This document shows positions 1 to 8,448 of a stretch of 64,000 bases of DNA, piece after piece (the first letter of the stretch is position 1; each line of letters begins with the position of its first letter). Below the pieces are notes generated by a model. That model worked only from the letters and a program-made list of their open reading frames with translations, ran no database searches and was not told the DNA's origin. The translations under genes were made by a program, and so were the position numbers. The DNA comes from Hyphomicrobiales bacterium (GTDB lineage Bacteria > Pseudomonadota > Alphaproteobacteria > Rhizobiales > Rhizobiaceae): contig UBQX01000021.1 in assembly GCA_900467685.1 (NCBI GenBank), positions 124,001 to 188,000 of the forward strand. The letters are read 5' to 3'.

Positions 1-1154
1 TCGCCATCGCGCACATAGGCGCCAGCCTTGGCAACGACCTTGTCGCCCGGCTGCAGCCCCTTGCGGATTTCGATATATTGTCCGTCCTGAATGCCGGTTT
101 CGACCTGCACGATGCTGACGATTTCGTCCTTCACCATGCGGGCGGTCGTTGCCTCGCTGTTCGTGGTCACGGCCGTGATCGGAAGCGACGGCGCGGTACG
201 CTCGGCGACAATGATGTCGGCCTGGGCATACATGCCGGAACGCACGGCATCCGGATTGTCGATCTTCACCTCGACCGAGCCGAGGCGCGTCGTGGCATTG
301 ACGGTCGGATCGACCTTCAACACGGTGCCTGCAATCTTGGTGCCCGAGCCGGCGAGCGAAATCGTTACCTTCTGGTCCTTTGCGACCTTGAGCACGTCTT
401 CTTCGGCAAGATCGGCCTTCAGTTCCAGCGCGTTGTCGCGAATGAGCGTGAAGAGCGGCTGGCCGGCGCCGCTGGCAATGGCACCCACCTTGGCGGTGCG
501 GGCGGAGATCACGCCATCGACCGGAGCCTTCACCTCGGTGCGGGAGAGCTTCAGGTCGATATCGGCGATCTGTGCCTCGATGACCTTCATGTCGGCGGCA
601 TTCGCCTTGATGGACTGGTCGGCGGAGTTCAGCGAGGCTGCGGCGGAGGTCGCTGCTGCCTGCAACTGGTCGAGCTTGGAAGCTGCTATCGTGCCCGTCT
701 TGGCGAGCGCCTGTCCGCGGTCGAGCTGGCGGTTGGCCTCGTCCAGATTGGTCTTGACCGAAAGGCGCTGGGCTTCTGCCTGTGCGCCTGCCGCGATCAC
801 CTTCGCCCTGTTGGCTTCCAGCTGGCTCTTCTGGAGGATCAGCGTGTCATCCATCAGCGTGGCGAGCACGTCGCCCGCCTTCACCTTGTCGCCGACATTG
901 GCCTTCAGCGTCTTGATGGACAAGCCCTCGACCAGCGGCTGGACATAGACTTCCTCGACCGGCTGGATGGTGCCGGAGGTCAGGACGCGATCAGTCAGCT
1001 TGCGCTCGGTGACGGCGGTGACAACGATGGAGGGCGCGTTGATGACCGGCTTTGCATCCGTGTTCGCAGGCGCATCTTCCGCAAGGGCGGGTGCAGCCAT
1101 CAGGATTGCCACTGTTGCAAGCAGCCAGTTTGCTTTCGAAATCTTCGTCGTCAT
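1..1154 (-). CDS. RND efflux periplasmic adaptor (HlyD/MFP family), 3' end outside window
   Basis: The protein begins MTTKISKANWLLATVAILM, a secretory signal peptide ending near APALA, and continues open to the window edge (384 codons visible). After the signal come a barrel-sandwich half (VKAGDVLATLMDD), a long helical hairpin rich in Ala, Gln and Lys (KSQLEANRAKVIAAGAQAEA and following), the second half (VKAPVDGVISARTAKVGAIA) and a beta-barrel region. This is the order of membrane-fusion proteins that link an RND inner-membrane pump to an outer-membrane channel. The RND pump gene would be expected just left of the window. The start is the first ATG before the signal peptide. The substrate cannot be told from the adaptor. 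Confidence 0.9.
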   Translation of the reverse strand, partial: MTTKISKANWLLATVAILMAAPALAEDAPANTDAKPVINAPSIVVTAVTERKLTDRVLTSGTIQPVEEVYVQPLVEGLSIKTLKANVGDKVKAGDVLATLMDDTLILQKSQLEANRAKVIAAGAQAEAQRLSVKTNLDEANRQLDRGQALAKTGTIAASKLDQLQAAATSAAASLNSADQSIKANAADMKVIEAQIADIDLKLSRTEVKAPVDGVISARTAKVGAIASGAGQPLFTLIRDNALELKADLAEEDVLKVAKDQKVTISLAGSGTKIAGTVLKVDPTVNATTRLGSVEVKIDNPDAVRSGMYAQADIIVAERTAPSLPITAVTTNSEATTARMVKDEIVSIVQVETGIQDGQYIEIRKGLQPGDKVVAKAGAYVRDG

Positions 1155-1740
1155 GTCTTTTTCGAACCCTCTGCCGGTGCGCATTCGAGCGCACGCCTGC
1201 GACATCGTTTTGTGTTGTCCGCTGCAACGCTTACAGACAACAAGCCCCTCATTTGCAAGTTGAATAACGTATAGTGGTTAAGTTTGTAAGCATTGAAAAA
1301 ACGAGATAACCAATCAAATTATGCTATGTTTCCATCACGGTCGGACAGCGTCCGGAAAAGGCTGGAAATCCATCTCGCGGCATGTGGGTATCAACTGCTC
1401 TCATAACAAGAGAGTCGGCCCGTTGGATATTAATCCTAATACAACATAACCCGTCGCGATATTCCAGTCTTTTGCGGCAGTGCAATAACCACACTACGTC
1501 TGGCCTCTTGTCCGTTACGCGTTCGCGAAGCAAACGGTTTTGAACGAAATGCAGCTTGTCATTCGTCAGGTGCGGCCTGCCTGCATTTCACGAAGCGCCA
1601 GATGCGTTCGCTTGATCCTTCATCCCGCAACGGGTTGACGAGGAGATTGGTATCGCGAGGCGGGTTTGACCTCAATCGTCCGCAATGTTGAATACTGCCA
1701 GAAGGTGGCAGCAGCGCACGTTGCGACCCGGAAACGTCAA
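1155..1740. other. 586-bp intergenic region, no gene seen
   Basis: This stretch separates the adaptor promoter from the terminator of the ABC importer operon. Short open frames on both strands lack a ribosome site and show no protein-like composition. The part from about 1250 to 1460 is clearly more AT-rich than its surroundings. A dispersed inverted repeat (GCTTACA near 1227, TGTAAGC near 1286) lies upstream of the adaptor start and could belong to its regulation, but this is weak. Confidence 0.5.
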
Positions 1741-1764
1741 TGCGCGGGCCTTTCAGCCCGCGCA
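1741..1764 (-). terminator. Hairpin downstream of ABC importer operon
   Basis: A perfect 9-bp stem (TGCGCGGGC / GCCCGCGCA) with a 6-nt loop lies 24 bp past the stop codon of the substrate-binding protein on the minus strand. The T-tract is poor, so it may terminate weakly or only protect the mRNA 3' end. Confidence 0.6.
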
Positions 1765-1787
1765 CCAATTTTCGAGCTTCGCGCCGC

Positions 1788-2774
1788 TTACTTCTTCAGG
1801 GCTGCGTCGGTGATCTCATGCGTCCAGGCGCCTTCCGGCTTCTTGGTGATGATCTTCTGGGCCAGAACGGCGGCTTCCGTGCGCTCATAGGCGGCCTTGT
1901 CCAGAACGCCGGTGGAATCGCCGAGGAGCTTGGCCACTTCGCCCATCATGTAGACCTGGTGTTCCTTGGTCTGCGCGCCGGTGGAATCGTTGTCGAGAAC
2001 GATGCCGGCTGCTTCTTCCGGATGCGCCTTGGCGTAGGCCCAGCCCTTCATCGAGGCGCGGACGAACTTGACCATGCTGGCCTTGAACTTCTCGTCCTTC
2101 AGCTTGTCGCCGAGAACGTAGAGGCCGTCTTCGAGCAGGTTGGCGCCCATTTCCGTGTAGTTGAACACGGTCAGCTTATCGAGCGTGAAGCCGGCGTCGA
2201 TGGCCTGGCCGAGTTCGTTATAGGTCATGACGTGGATGCAGTCGGCCTGCTTCTGGATGAGCGGCTGCACGTCGAAGCTCTGCTGCAGAACCTTGACGCC
2301 GTTCGGGCCGCCTTCGGTGGAGATGCCTTCCTTGTTCATGAGCGCGAAGAAGGGGACTTCGTTGCCGAAGAACCAGACGCCGACCGTGTGGCCCTTGAAG
2401 TCGGAGATCTTCTTGATCGGACCATCCTTCGGGCAGACGATTTCGAGACCGGCGTTCTGGTAGGGCTGGGCGATGTTGACGAGCGGAACGCCCTTTTCAC
2501 GGGCAGCAAGAGCAGCACCCATCCAGTCGACGATCACGTCTGCACCGCCGCCAGCGATCACCTGTTCCGGCGCGATGTTCGGGCCGCCCGGCTTGATGTC
2601 GACGTCGATGCCTTCTTCCTTGTAGAAGCCCTTGTCCTTGGCGACGAAATAGCCGGCAAACTGGGCCTGCGTGACCCATTTCAGCTGCAGCGTGACCTTA
2701 TCGGCAGCGTGAGCGGCAACGCCGGAAAGGGCGAGCGCCGTGCCGAGCATGAGCGAAGCAATTGTCTTTTTCAT
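1788..2774 (-). CDS. ABC transporter substrate-binding protein, NMT1/THI5-like
   Basis: 328 residues with a clear signal peptide (MKKTIASLMLGTALALSGVA, cut near AHA-ADK). The mature protein starts VTLQLKWVTQAQFAGYFVAKDKGFYKEEGID, characteristic of the NMT1/SsuA-like family that binds pyrimidine-type thiamine precursors, riboflavin, sulfonates and related small molecules. It is the periplasmic receptor of the importer whose two permeases and ATPase follow upstream on the same strand. The nearby dihydropyrimidinase, carbamoyl-beta-alanine amidohydrolase and RutR suggest uracil, thymine, hydantoin or a similar ring as ligand. That is inference from context; the fold alone would equally fit hydroxymethylpyrimidine. 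Confidence 0.88.
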   Translation of the reverse strand: MKKTIASLMLGTALALSGVAAHAADKVTLQLKWVTQAQFAGYFVAKDKGFYKEEGIDVDIKPGGPNIAPEQVIAGGGADVIVDWMGAALAAREKGVPLVNIAQPYQNAGLEIVCPKDGPIKKISDFKGHTVGVWFFGNEVPFFALMNKEGISTEGGPNGVKVLQQSFDVQPLIQKQADCIHVMTYNELGQAIDAGFTLDKLTVFNYTEMGANLLEDGLYVLGDKLKDEKFKASMVKFVRASMKGWAYAKAHPEEAAGIVLDNDSTGAQTKEHQVYMMGEVAKLLGDSTGVLDKAAYERTEAAVLAQKIITKKPEGAWTHEITDAALKK

Positions 2775-2845
2775 TGTTCAACCCTCTTTTTGTGTCTCCC
2801 GTCCACCACGGACGGAACCTTGATTGAGGCAGGTGAGCCTGCCTT

Positions 2846-3718
2846 TTACCTCTGCCCCCCACGGACAGAGGGATGCCAGAACGTGACCTTGCGCTCGATC
2901 AGCGCGACGATCCCGTAGAAAAGCGAGCCCGCGATGGCCGCGGCGAGAATTTCCGCCCAGACCATGGCCGTGTTCATGCGGCCCATTTCGGTCGAGATGC
3001 GGAACCCCATGCCGACCGACGGCGAGCCGAAGAATTCGGCTACGATCGCGCCGATCATGGCGAGCGTCGAGTTGATCTTCAGCGCGTTGAAGATGAAGGG
3101 CCAGGCGGCGGGCAGGCGCAGCTTCAGAAGGGTCTGCGGCCAGGACGCCGCATAGGTGCGCATCAGGTCGCGTTCCATTTGGCCGGAGGCGGCAAGGCCA
3201 GTGATCGTGTTGATCAGCATCGGGAAGAAGATCATCGTGACGATGATTGCTGCCTTCGAAGGCCATTCGAAGCCGAACCACATGATCATGATCGGCGCGA
3301 GACCGACGATGGGCAGCGCCGAGACCAGATTTCCGAGCGGCAAGAGACCTGCCTTGAGGAAAGGCGAACGGTCGATCAGGAATGCGGCGAGAAGACCGGC
3401 GCCGCAGCCGATGGCATAGCCGGGCAGAACTTCCTTGAAAACCGTCTGCCAGACATCGACGCCGATGATCGGCAGGGCGTTGAGCGCTGCTTCGATGATG
3501 ATGCTCGGCGCGGGAAGCAGGATTTCCGGGATGGCGAGGCCGCGCGTGAGCAGTTCCCAAAGCGCCAGGAGACAAATGCCGAAGATGGCCGGCACGATGA
3601 AACCGATCTGCCGCTCGGCAGCGGGGCCGGCGGGTTTGAGGCGGACGAGATATTCGTTGAGCGCCCAGCTTCCGAGCCAGATCGCGAGGGCGAGGATGAC
3701 GACGACAAGTGCGCTCAT
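2846..3718 (-). CDS. ABC transporter permease (BPD_transp_1)
   Basis: 290 residues, hydrophobic, about six to seven membrane helices. The EAA-type cytoplasmic loop is visible around YAASWPQTLLKLRLPAAWP, which docks to the ATPase. Length and layout match SsuC/ThiX-type permeases. Its start overlaps the stop of the next permease upstream by four bases (3715-3718), so the two are translationally coupled. Together the two permeases form the membrane channel of the NMT1-type importer. Confidence 0.9.
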   Translation of the reverse strand: MSALVVVILALAIWLGSWALNEYLVRLKPAGPAAERQIGFIVPAIFGICLLALWELLTRGLAIPEILLPAPSIIIEAALNALPIIGVDVWQTVFKEVLPGYAIGCGAGLLAAFLIDRSPFLKAGLLPLGNLVSALPIVGLAPIMIMWFGFEWPSKAAIIVTMIFFPMLINTITGLAASGQMERDLMRTYAASWPQTLLKLRLPAAWPFIFNALKINSTLAMIGAIVAEFFGSPSVGMGFRISTEMGRMNTAMVWAEILAAAIAGSLFYGIVALIERKVTFWHPSVRGGQR

Positions 3719-5007
3719 GCCGTGGCCTCCGGTCTTGCGCCCATCATGCGGTAGACGAGACGCTCGATGCCGCCGACGATGAAGACGAGGAGGCCGGCCA
3801 CGATGGAGGAGACGAAGAGCGCCGCCCAGATCTGGATCGTCTGGCCGTAATAGGAGCCGGAGAGCAGTCGTGCGCCGAGCCCCGCGACCGCGCCCGTCGG
3901 CAATTCACCGACGATGGCCCCGATGAGCGAAATGGCGATGCCGACCTTCAACGAGGCGAAGAGGAAGGGAATGGCGGCGGGGAAGCGGAGCTTCCAGAAG
4001 AGCTGTGTGCGGCTGGCGTAATAGGTGTGCATGAGATCCAGCTGGATGATTTCCGGTGACCGCAACCCCTTCACCATGCCCACGACGACGGGGAAGAAGG
4101 AGAGGTAAGTGGAAATCAGCGCCTTGGGCAGGAGCCCTGAAATGCCGATGGCGTTCAGCACCACGATCAGCATGGGCGCAATCGCCATGATCGGGATCGT
4201 CTGGCTGGCGATGACCCAGGGCATCATGGATTTGTCCATGGCGAGGTTGTGCACGATGCCGACCGCCAGCGCGATGCCAAGCACGGTACCGAGCCCAAAG
4301 CCGAGCAGCGTGGCCGAAAGCGTGATCCAGGCGTGGTAAACCAGCGAGCGCTTCGATGTGATGCTCATCGTGGCCGTGGAGTTCCAGATTTCGGTGACGA
4401 TCTGGTGCGGGGCGGGCAGCAGCGGCTTGTCCATCGCGTAGGATTTCAGCCACATCGCGCCAGAGGTCAAAACCTCGCCCTTTCGGGCTGCTTCTTCGAC
4501 GGCGAGCGTGTGGTTCATGACGAGGGCGGCGGCGTACCATGCCGCGATGATGACGGCGAGGACGGCGAGAACGGGCCAGACTTTGGAAGAAAACGCGGAC
4601 CGTCCCACGAACGTATTCTCAAGAATCTTTGCTATGTCCTCTTGCTTGGGATTTTCTTGCCGAGTTCTCATTCCGGCGGACCTCATGTTAAACGCCGCCA
4701 AATGCTTCCTGAAAAATATGTAAGAAATAAAAGAAAGTATCTGCACCCAAAAGAAAATCTCAAGGAACAAGGCTTGTGAAAGCCCCAGCGACTGAGCCAG
4801 TTGGTATGCGAATCCAGAAATGATCAAAATGATCCCGACGATGGTGTCATTTCTCTGTGTAATTTGATCGAAAGAAAGGTCTTTGTTTAGGCCGAAATGG
4901 GCCGCGGAGTTTTTTATTATTGCTGAGGCGCGCGTGTTCAGAACCACCAAAGCGATCAGAACGGCACCCATGATGTCAAGGATAAGTCCCATTGCTCCTA
5001 ACGTCAT
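3715..5007 (-). CDS. ABC transporter permease with an extra N-terminal membrane segment
   Basis: 430 residues, about 130 longer than usual for the family. The ordinary permease starts near residue 113-135 (MRTRQENPKQEDIAKI, FVGRSAFSSKVWPVLAVLAV) and carries the EAA loop at YYASRTQLFWKLRFPAAIP. Residues 1-112 hold about three extra hydrophobic segments (near 5-23, 55-78 and 80-100) and look like a separate small membrane protein fused in frame. The DNA of this part (about 4680-5007) is near 45% GC by my count, against roughly 60% or more around it. The frame is open with no stop between the parts. Three bases separate its start from the ATPase stop. An internal start at 4671 (ATG of MRTRQEN) would give a normal-length permease. 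Confidence 0.85.
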   Translation of the reverse strand: MTLGAMGLILDIMGAVLIALVVLNTRASAIIKNSAAHFGLNKDLSFDQITQRNDTIVGIILIISGFAYQLAQSLGLSQALFLEIFFWVQILSFISYIFFRKHLAAFNMRSAGMRTRQENPKQEDIAKILENTFVGRSAFSSKVWPVLAVLAVIIAAWYAAALVMNHTLAVEEAARKGEVLTSGAMWLKSYAMDKPLLPAPHQIVTEIWNSTATMSITSKRSLVYHAWITLSATLLGFGLGTVLGIALAVGIVHNLAMDKSMMPWVIASQTIPIMAIAPMLIVVLNAIGISGLLPKALISTYLSFFPVVVGMVKGLRSPEIIQLDLMHTYYASRTQLFWKLRFPAAIPFLFASLKVGIAISLIGAIVGELPTGAVAGLGARLLSGSYYGQTIQIWAALFVSSIVAGLLVFIVGGIERLVYRMMGARPEATA

Positions 5008-5010
5008 GGC

Positions 5011-5802
5011 CTATTCCTCATAGCTATGCCCCGCCTTCAGCCCCTCGCGGACGCGGTGGGCAATGGCCAGAAATTCCGGCGTTTCGCGGATGTCGAGCGG
5101 GCGTTCCTTTGGCAGCGTCGATTCGATGACATCGGTGACACGGCCGGGGCGGGGGCTCATGACGACGATCTTGGTCGAGAGATAGACGGCCTCGGGGATC
5201 GAGTGGGTGACGAAACAGATCGTCTTGTTGGTGCGGGCCCAGAGTTCCAGAAGCTGCTGGTTCAGGTGGTCGCGGACGATTTCGTCGAGCGCGCCGAAGG
5301 GCTCGTCCATGAGGAGGAGGTCGGCATCGAAGGCGAGAGCGCGGGCAATCGAGGCGCGCTGCTGCATGCCGCCAGAGAGCTGCCAGGGATATTTTTTGCC
5401 GAAGCCGGAGAGGTTGACGAGCGACAGTGTATGCTCGATGCGCTTCTTCTGTTCGTCCTTGGAATAGCCCATGATTTCAAGGGGAAGGGCGATGTTCTTT
5501 TCGATGGTCCGCCACGGATAGAGGGCTGCCGCCTGGAAAACATAACCGTAGGAGCGGTTCTTGCGCGCATCTTCCGGCGTGGTGCCATTGACGAGGATCT
5601 GCCCTTCTGTTGCGCGTTCGAGATCGGCAATGACGCGCAGGAAGGTTGTCTTGCCGCAGCCGGACGGGCCGATGAAGGACACGAAGTCGCCCTTGCGCAC
5701 ATCGAGATTGACCCCGGTCAGCGCGTTGACGGGGCCGTCATTCGTCTGAAAGGTCAGGCCCAGATTTTTTGCCGAAACGACGGAAGACTGATTTTCTGCC
5801 AT
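5011..5802 (-). CDS. ABC transporter ATP-binding protein
   Basis: About 263 residues from the ATG (MAENQSSVV); a GTG two codons upstream (5808) is an alternative. Walker A (GPSGCGKTT), Q-loop (GYVFQAAALYPW), signature (LSGGMQQR), Walker B (LLLMDEPFGALDE) and the switch histidine (CFVTHSIPEA) are all present. It is of the SsuB/TauB/ThiZ class that energises NMT1-type importers. First gene of the importer operon, transcribed away from the cupin gene; the ~110-bp divergent gap must hold both promoters. Confidence 0.92.
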   Translation of the reverse strand: MAENQSSVVSAKNLGLTFQTNDGPVNALTGVNLDVRKGDFVSFIGPSGCGKTTFLRVIADLERATEGQILVNGTTPEDARKNRSYGYVFQAAALYPWRTIEKNIALPLEIMGYSKDEQKKRIEHTLSLVNLSGFGKKYPWQLSGGMQQRASIARALAFDADLLLMDEPFGALDEIVRDHLNQQLLELWARTNKTICFVTHSIPEAVYLSTKIVVMSPRPGRVTDVIESTLPKERPLDIRETPEFLAIAHRVREGLKAGHSYEE

Positions 5803-5921
5803 GTTCACCCAGTGTATTTTATGAGGCGCTGCGCTGGCGATTGTCGCTCTTTTGTACGTCGCGCCGATGATATTCCCCGGACTTCTCGGTCCTTCTTCTT
5901 GGTCTTTTAGAGGTTACTCCT

Positions 5922-6335
5922 ATGTCATCCGGCAATGACCCCGAATGCAAGCTCATTCGTCCCGCGGAGGCCTATGAAGGCAAGCAGGGCTTTTCCTATA
6001 TTGAGGGCATTTCGGCCGAGACGACCGGCTCGACCGGCATCGCGATGATGCTGCTCACCGTTCCGCCCGGCGGCCGCGCCAAGGCGCATCTGCACGAGGC
6101 GCACGAGACGGCGATCTATGTGCTTTCCGGCGAGGCGACGACCTATTGGGGCGCGAACCTCGAAAACGCCACCGTCACGAAGGCCGGCGACATGTTCTAC
6201 ATCCCCGCCGGCGTCCCGCACCTGCCGGTCAATACCGGGACAGAGCCGTGCTCGGCCATCATCGCGCGGACAGACCCGCGCGAGCAGGAGAGTGTGGTGT
6301 TGTTGCCGGAGCTGGATGGGGTGGTGCCGAGGTGA
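5922..6335 (+). CDS. Cupin-domain protein
   Basis: 137 residues forming one small beta-barrel. Metal-ligand motif 1 is visible as HLHEAHETAIYVLSGE (two His, Glu, late Gly) and motif 2 as GDMFYIPAGVPHLPVN. Such single-domain cupins bind a metal or a small ligand; the reaction here is unknown. It is divergent from the importer operon and sits inside the pyrimidine block, so it may act on a pathway intermediate or sense one. That is position-based inference only. A ribosome site (AGAGG) lies a few bases upstream of the ATG. Confidence 0.8.
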   Translation: MSSGNDPECKLIRPAEAYEGKQGFSYIEGISAETTGSTGIAMMLLTVPPGGRAKAHLHEAHETAIYVLSGEATTYWGANLENATVTKAGDMFYIPAGVPHLPVNTGTEPCSAIIARTDPREQESVVLLPELDGVVPR

Positions 6336-6363
6336 GGTTGGCTTTGCGCTTTCTGGCGTGGCA

Positions 6364-6562
6364 CCCCCCTCTGTCCTGCCGGACATCTCCCCCTCAAGGG
6401 GGGAGATTGGCTGGAGGCGCTGGCTTCTCGCCTCTTTGAACATGAGGCGTTTCGCTAACGCTGAACTGATGAAATTGGTGGGCAGCTGCAATTGTGGCGA
6501 GGCGCTTGCGACACGTCGATCTCCCCCCTTGAGGGGGAGATGCCCGGCAGGGCAGAGGGGGG
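6364..6562. repeat. Inverted pair of RIME-like palindromic elements
   Basis: Two ~44-bp copies (6364-6406 and 6518-6562) face each other and differ by about two bases. Each holds a palindromic core (CTCCCCCTTGAGGGGGAG type) plus a flank reading CCTGCCGG..CAGAGGGG. This is the known style of rhizobial intergenic mosaic elements. They lie between the convergent 3' ends of the cupin gene and dihydropyrimidinase and could fold into a large cruciform or act as a two-way terminator. Confidence 0.75.
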
Positions 6563-6646
6563 TACGCCACGGCAATCGCGCTTGCGAGATACCGTGGAGA
6601 ATACCAACCGTCCTGTCCTGCGCGCGCAAGCCGTCCATCCGTTGAA

Positions 6647-8104
6647 TCACACCCCGCTCGCCGGTATCCCCGTCCGCTGCACCTTGCGCGGCGCGGTCAC
6701 TTCCTTCCAGGTCGACAGCGCTGACGACACCGCCGGGAACGGTTCACGCGTGACGAACTGGCCGTGGCCTTCGCGGGTCTTGATGCTGGATTCCTCGACG
6801 GCGACATAGCCGCGCGTCAGCGTGAAGCGGGGCAGGCCCTTGACCGTCTTGCCCTCGAAGACGTTGTAGTCGATGGCCGATTGCTGGCTGGCGGCGGTGA
6901 TCGTCTTTTCGCGGTTCGGGTCCCAGACGACGATGTCAGCATCGGCGCCGACGAGGATCGCGCCCTTCTTCGGGTAGACGTTGAGGATCTTGGCGATGTT
7001 CGTCGAGGTGACGGCGACGAATTCGTTCATGGTGATGCGGCCGGTCGCCACGCCATAGGTCCAGAGCATGGGCAGGCGGTCTTCAAGCCCGCCGGTGCCG
7101 TTCGGGATCTTGGTGAAATCGTTGATCCCGTAGCGCTTCTGCTCGGTGGTGAAGGCGCAGTGGTCGGTCGCAACCACCTGCAGCGAGCCGGAGGCGAGGC
7201 CGGCCCAGAGGCTGTCCTGATGCTTCTTGTCGCGGAAGGGGGGCGACATGACGCGGCGGGCGGCATGGTCCCAATCGGCGTTCGCGTATTCGCTCTCGTC
7301 GAGCGTCAGGTGCTGGATCAGCGGCTCACCATACACACGCATGCCGTTCTGGCGGGCGCGGCGGATGGCTTCATGGGCCTGTTCGCAGGATGTGTGCACG
7401 ACATAGAGGGGCACGCCCGCCATGTCGGCGATGATGATGGCGCGGTTGGTCGCTTCGCCCTCGACGGAGGCGGGGCGGGAATAGGCGTGGGCCTCGGGGC
7501 CGTTATTGCCTTCGCCGAGCAATTTCTGCTGCATCTGCGCGACGATGTCGCCGTTCTCGGCATGGACCAGCGGCAGGGCGCCGAGGGCTGCGCAGCGCTG
7601 GAAGGAGGAGAACATCTCGTCGTCATCCACCATCAGCGCGCCCTTGTAGGCCATGAAGTGCTTGAACGTGTTGATGCCCTTCTCCTTGACGATGGTCTCC
7701 ATCTCGTTGAAGACCTGCTCGCCCCACCAGGTGATCGACATGTGGAAAGAATAGTCGGCATTGGCGCGGGTCGACTTGTTGTCCCAGCGCTTCAGCGCGT
7801 CAAGCAGCGACTGATTGGGATCGGGCAGGCAGAAATCCACCACCATGGTCGTACCGCCGGCGAGGCCGGCGCGCGTGCCGCTTTCGAAGTCGTCCGAGGA
7901 ATAGGTGCCCATGAAGGGCATTTCGAGGTGGACGTGTGGATCGATGCCGCCCGGCATGACATAGCAGCCGGTCGCGTCGAGCACTTCGGTACCGGAGAGG
8001 TTCGGGCCGATCTCGACGATCACCCCATGCTCGATCTTCACATCTGCCTTGTAGGTCAGGTCAGCCGTAACGATTGTGCCGTTCTTGATGACTGTGCTGC
8101 TCAT
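6647..8104 (-). CDS. hydA: Dihydropyrimidinase (D-hydantoinase)
   Basis: 485 residues, normal for the family. It opens dihydrouracil or dihydrothymine to N-carbamoyl-beta-alanine or its methyl homologue, step two of reductive pyrimidine degradation, in the cytoplasm. The binuclear metal site is visible: GGIDPHVHLE (His57, His59) and the lysine expected to be carboxylated in FMAYKG (Lys154), followed by later His and Asp ligands (VHAENGD, ATDHCAF). With the downstream-pathway amidohydrolase upstream and preTA at 23 kb, all three pathway steps are present. Probably transcribed with the coiled-coil gene and amidohydrolase from the promoter facing rutR. Hydantoin activity is possible as well. Confidence 0.93.
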   Translation of the reverse strand: MSSTVIKNGTIVTADLTYKADVKIEHGVIVEIGPNLSGTEVLDATGCYVMPGGIDPHVHLEMPFMGTYSSDDFESGTRAGLAGGTTMVVDFCLPDPNQSLLDALKRWDNKSTRANADYSFHMSITWWGEQVFNEMETIVKEKGINTFKHFMAYKGALMVDDDEMFSSFQRCAALGALPLVHAENGDIVAQMQQKLLGEGNNGPEAHAYSRPASVEGEATNRAIIIADMAGVPLYVVHTSCEQAHEAIRRARQNGMRVYGEPLIQHLTLDESEYANADWDHAARRVMSPPFRDKKHQDSLWAGLASGSLQVVATDHCAFTTEQKRYGINDFTKIPNGTGGLEDRLPMLWTYGVATGRITMNEFVAVTSTNIAKILNVYPKKGAILVGADADIVVWDPNREKTITAASQQSAIDYNVFEGKTVKGLPRFTLTRGYVAVEESSIKTREGHGQFVTREPFPAVSSALSTWKEVTAPRKVQRTGIPASGV

Positions 8105-8195
8105 GATGCTGTTCCCTTGGTGTTTTTATCAGACGCAGATGCTTAGCCGCGCACGTTGAGCGCGCAGCGGAATTCATGAAAAACGATATATTTGT

Positions 8196-8399
8196 TCAGG
8201 CTTCGATGAGCCCCAGCCTGCGTTCAACGCGGTCCAGCCGTTCGTCGATTCGATCAACGCGGCGCGAAATACTGGCGTATTGTTGCTCGACAAACCCGAT
8301 ACGCTCCTTGATCTCAAGGAGGTCGTGAGAGTGTTTTTCCTGTGTTGCGCGGATCGCGCGCAGCATTTCAAGAACGAGATTGTCTGTCGATGTCGACAT
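8196..8399 (-). CDS. Small coiled-coil protein, function unknown
   Basis: 67 residues, MSTSTDNLVLEMLRAIRAT, then a heptad-like charged region (LLEIKERIGFVEQQYASISR, VDRIDERLDRVERRLGLIEA), predicted to be all helix and self-associating. It has no signal or membrane segment. It sits between the two pyrimidine hydrolases on the same strand with a plausible ribosome site (GGAGAG) before the ATG. Codon use is that of the neighbours. A scaffolding role for the enzymes is a guess; no family function is known to me. Confidence 0.7.
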   Translation of the reverse strand: MSTSTDNLVLEMLRAIRATQEKHSHDLLEIKERIGFVEQQYASISRRVDRIDERLDRVERRLGLIEA

Positions 8400-8448
8400 G
8401 GCTCACTCTCCGGGGTTTTATTCTCCACCAAAGATAATGCGAACCCGC

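Noticed and set aside
1324..1768. Two short minus-strand frames in the first intergenic region
   Set aside because: No ribosome site and no protein-like pattern; the region also holds the operon terminator.
5891..5910. TTGGTC-like RutR half-site before the cupin gene
   Set aside because: Only one half matches; the partner half agrees at about one base, so it is not called an operator.
6764..8146. Long plus-strand open frame antisense to dihydropyrimidinase
   Set aside because: It is the mirror of a clear enzyme gene; high GC content leaves the opposite strand open. It shows no domain and has the unnatural composition rich in His, Arg, Gly and Asp.
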